A DNA stretch of 64,000 nt from Parabacteroides sp. ZJ-118. Its GTDB lineage: Bacteria > Bacteroidota > Bacteroidia > Bacteroidales > Tannerellaceae. The position numbers were made by a program, and so were the translations under genes. This document shows, in pieces, positions 61,403-64,000 of this stretch. Within the stretch, counting starts at the first letter, position 1. Each line of letters starts with the position of its first letter. The notes below the pieces were generated by a model that searched no databases, had not been told where the DNA came from, and saw nothing but the letters and a program-made list of their open reading frames with translations. Location of the stretch: NCBI RefSeq assembly GCF_011038785.1, contig NZ_JAAKDT010000011.1:1-64000 (forward strand), read 5' to 3'.

Positions 61403-63771
61403 GAAAACTGATCTACTTGCTAACCATTTTTTGTCTGTCCGTCCCGACCTTTCTTTTAGCGCAACAAGGCGAGATGGATAACAGGCAACAATTTGCCTTG
61501 GCCGAATCCGAGTATCAAGTAGGCCATATTGATAATGCCATCGACATACTCAATCAACAGATCAGCACTTACAATGGCACACTAAAAGTCAGCGCTTATC
61601 GCCTATTGGCCCTTTGCAGCCTGGCTCAAGACGATTTGACAAACGCAAATAAATATGTAGATCTACTCTTGCGGGAAGATCCCTACTACAGCGTCACCAT
61701 CAATGACCCGGAAAGATTCGCCGAATTAATCCGCGACAAAAAAGAAGGCAAAACCACCCTCGTAACCGCCTCCCAACAAGCGGAAACACTAGAGGAGGCA
61801 CCCGTTCCGGTGACGCTGATTACGGAAGAGATGATTAAGGCGATAGGAGCACGTACCCTGAAAGATGTATTGATAACTTATGTACCGGGTATGACCTCTG
61901 TAGAAAGTCCCAACGAGACAAATGTTGCCATGCACGGAGTCTATTCTGCCGGTCAAGAAAAGATTTTAATCATGCTGAACAGCCAACGCATGAACGCAAG
62001 AATCACGAATAAAGCAGCTCCGGATTATAGTATCGATCTTGAAAAAATCAAGCAAATAGAAGTGCTCCGAGGACCAGCCTCATCATTGTATGGCAACGTA
62101 GCCCTCGTCGCTGTTGTCAATCTAATCACTAAAGAAGGAATAGATGTTGAGGGCATAGAAGTATCCGCAGGTATAGGTAATTTCGGTCAGAAAAAAGCGA
62201 ATTTTCTTTTAGGAAAACGTCTCATGAACATAGACTTCATGGGGTGGGGATCATTCTATGCTTCCGATGGGCAAAAACGTTCTATCTCGAAAGAGGAAGC
62301 TGTTGGAGTATACCCTCACGATGGTTTCGCATGGGTAGAAGCCTACAACCATCTTCCCTCCTATGATATTGGATTTACATTTAAACTAAATGCGCTTTCC
62401 TTGATATTTAATCAGAGATATGGGAAAAAAGTTCCAACTTTCGCCGACATTCATTCTTCGATGGGAGCCTTATATGACTACGACAAATATCGGACGGTGA
62501 ATGGAGAAAGAGCAGGCCATGGCATGTCTTTCACACATGCCGGAGTAAATTATTCCAGCAAGATACAAAATGTAAAATTAGATGTAAATACATATTTCGA
62601 CCTAAACACGAGTAATCAATACTCATTAATGGGAGATTCCGTAAGCGGATTCTTAGAAGGAGCTGAGCGTTACTCCTGTTTTCAAATTATGAACTGGAAA
62701 GAGTATGCGCTAGGAGGAACTTTCCTGTTAAATTATATTTACCCTGAATTAGATGGAATAGGAAGAGGAAATTTGCTCATAGGCGCACAGTTGGAACATA
62801 CTAAATTGTATGCGGCAGAGGGAGAGGTCGCGGAAGACTATACAAATGTATTTATACATTGGCCCAATGCTCCGATTCGTTTGGGAGCTGAAACATCCTA
62901 CTCGCCTTTTCTACAGCTCAAACATTCGTTTAGCTCACACTGGATACTAAATGCCGGAGTAAGATATGATATAAAGAGGCGTGTAAATACTAAACACATA
63001 ACCTCCTTATCTCCTAGAGCCTCTTTGATCTATTTACCAAACGAAAGATTCAACTTAAAAATAAATTACGCACGCTCATTCGTAGATGCTCCTTATTTTT
63101 ATCGCTATAATGAATCACCCTCTTATAGCGGTAGCGAGAACCTGCAACCCGAATATATGCAAACGACCCAATTAAGTTTTTCATATACACCCAACTCTAC
63201 GTTTTTATACAATGGAGTAATTGCTTATAACGATCTTTTCGGATTCATTTACCGAGATCCGAATGCTTCCGGCGAACAACCTCGTTATATCAATGCCGGA
63301 GAGTTGAAAACATTTTGTGTAGAAAACGCCTTGCAATATCAGACCTCTCGTTTTTTCGCCAACTTCAATGTTACTTATCAAACCATCTTAGATGGCGCTA
63401 ATTATACCTATACCGGACACCAGATACACAATGTTCCAAACTGGTTCGCTAATATATCCCTGAACGGTAATCTATTAAAACATAAAGAACATGAGCTATG
63501 GCTTTATGGTAACGGAAGATTGACAGGGACACAATTATCTCCAATTGAAAACATCTTGATAGGAGGAGTTCCGGTCACAAACCTAAAGAATGAATTACCT
63601 GCCCTATATACGATGAACGCAGGATTAAGATATAAATATCAAAGACTTGAAAGCAGTGTACATTTTTACAACCTGTTAGACAAACTCTATTATCAAGGGG
63701 GTAGCGTACCAACCCCTTATATTCAACAAGGATTTAGCATGATGTTTTCATTAAAATATAAGATTTGGTAA
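61399..63771 (+). CDS. TonB-dependent receptor with TPR-like N-terminal extension
   Basis: The protein is 790 residues. Signal peptide 1-22. Residues about 27-110 look like TPR helices (FALAESEYQVGHIDNAIDIL, ALCSLAQDDLTNANKYVDLL) in place of the CarboxypepD or STN domain usual in this phylum. The plug (about 130-245) has APVPVTLITEEMIKA and VLRGPASSLYGNVALVAVVNLITKEG (as RGPASSLYG and VVNLITKEG); the 22-strand barrel follows, to the terminal SLKYKIW. It should import a large or metal-bound ligand through TonB energy. The second half is AT-richer than its neighbours. No SusD partner is present, and the downstream gene is condensation-domain-like. Confidence 0.9.
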   Translation: MRKLIYLLTIFCLSVPTFLLAQQGEMDNRQQFALAESEYQVGHIDNAIDILNQQISTYNGTLKVSAYRLLALCSLAQDDLTNANKYVDLLLREDPYYSVTINDPERFAELIRDKKEGKTTLVTASQQAETLEEAPVPVTLITEEMIKAIGARTLKDVLITYVPGMTSVESPNETNVAMHGVYSAGQEKILIMLNSQRMNARITNKAAPDYSIDLEKIKQIEVLRGPASSLYGNVALVAVVNLITKEGIDVEGIEVSAGIGNFGQKKANFLLGKRLMNIDFMGWGSFYASDGQKRSISKEEAVGVYPHDGFAWVEAYNHLPSYDIGFTFKLNALSLIFNQRYGKKVPTFADIHSSMGALYDYDKYRTVNGERAGHGMSFTHAGVNYSSKIQNVKLDVNTYFDLNTSNQYSLMGDSVSGFLEGAERYSCFQIMNWKEYALGGTFLLNYIYPELDGIGRGNLLIGAQLEHTKLYAAEGEVAEDYTNVFIHWPNAPIRLGAETSYSPFLQLKHSFSSHWILNAGVRYDIKRRVNTKHITSLSPRASLIYLPNERFNLKINYARSFVDAPYFYRYNESPSYSGSENLQPEYMQTTQLSFSYTPNSTFLYNGVIAYNDLFGFIYRDPNASGEQPRYINAGELKTFCVENALQYQTSRFFANFNVTYQTILDGANYTYTGHQIHNVPNWFANISLNGNLLKHKEHELWLYGNGRLTGTQLSPIENILIGGVPVTNLKNELPALYTMNAGLRYKYQRLESSVHFYNLLDKLYYQGGSVPTPYIQQGFSMMFSLKYKIW

Positions 63772-63773
63772 TC

Positions 63774-64000
63774 ATGAGACAAATGAAAATCAAACTAAAC
63801 AAATACCAAAGGCTCCTTTGGAAATATGCCAGTTTATATCCTGCCCACTTTTATAACCTTGGACTTAGTTTTAGGTTCACGGAGACATTAGATCCTATTC
63901 TTTTAAAAGATTCTTTCTATTATTTAGTTAACTCCGTAGATATCTTGCACAGTTTATTAATTGAGAACGAAAACGATCTTTATTTCGAAACTCAAAGCGA
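63774..64000 (+). CDS. Condensation-domain-like protein, 5' part only
   Basis: The first 75 codons are visible, starting MRQMKIKLNKYQRLLWKYAS two bases after the TonB receptor stop and running off the window. The pattern LNKYQRLLW, then LSFRFTETLDPILLKDSF and a VDILHSLLIE stretch matches the N-terminus of condensation domains of non-ribosomal peptide synthetases and of related acyltransferases (LSxxQxxLW ... LD...L...H..LR). Whether it is a full synthetase module or a stand-alone acyltransferase cannot be told. It extends the signalling/TonB operon. Confidence 0.55.
   Translation, partial: MRQMKIKLNKYQRLLWKYASLYPAHFYNLGLSFRFTETLDPILLKDSFYYLVNSVDILHSLLIENENDLYFETQS

Overview
The window looks like a piece of a gut Bacteroidales chromosome, most probably Parabacteroides (P. 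distasonis-like). The evidence is the Bacteroidetes promoter pattern (TTTG, about 20 bases, TAnnTTTG) upstream of several genes, the near absence of Shine-Dalgarno sites, a frdCAB-type fumarate reductase operon, LruC, DUF3836, DUF3316, DUF4254 and DUF5672 family proteins, and Reg_prop/Y_Y_Y sensor kinases. The genus is an inference from gene content only.

Bases 1-14,850 are accessory DNA. An inverted repeat of at least 127 bases (1-127 and 2330-2456) brackets a small HTH regulator and a Schlafen AlbA_2 / RecG-like protein; the repeat appears to be the 5' end of an insertion sequence, and broken transposase pieces follow it. Next come a Fic AMP-transferase gene with repeat operators, a KilA-N relic, and a type I restriction-modification operon (XRE regulator, hsdM, hsdS, a DUF1016 PDDEXK nuclease, hsdR). 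Two decayed acetyltransferases, a VirE/VapE-like ATPase and a 22-base tandem repeat follow. The block ends at the 3' side of a tRNA-Leu(CAA) gene.

Bases 15,000-33,100 are mostly housekeeping: mannose-1-phosphate guanylyltransferase; a leftward operon aroQ-pyk-O-methyltransferase-rbfA-lolE-like with xerD divergent; an outer-membrane barrel protein; a TrpB2-type tryptophan synthase beta chain; LruC and DUF2461 proteins; a patatin-like outer membrane phospholipase; and frdCAB.

Bases 33,100-38,200 hold three copies of one transcribed element. Each has a conserved promoter, a core of about 80 bases and a GCTTGTC-GGGA-GACARGC hairpin. One copy precedes a radical SAM/glycosyltransferase pair, one precedes a LiaF-like/LytTR pair, and one stands alone with its own terminator. 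They look like a small RNA family.

Bases 38,200-54,700 carry an FKBP isomerase with glyS, a Tat-exported Gfo/Idh/MocA protein, a topoisomerase IV subunit A operon, RNase HI, an LPS core operon (DUF4254, GT9, Kdo-kinase-like), a DUF5672 protein, an MFS transporter and pdxB.

From 54,836 to beyond the right edge runs one tight operon: a response regulator fused to a PP2C phosphatase, a membrane-anchored coiled-coil/WD40 protein, a propeller sensor kinase whose phospho-acceptor His is replaced by Asp, a small canonical histidine kinase, a TonB receptor with a TPR-like N-terminus, and the start of a condensation-domain-like protein. This coupling of signalling, uptake and possible peptide or acyl chemistry is the best candidate for an undescribed system.
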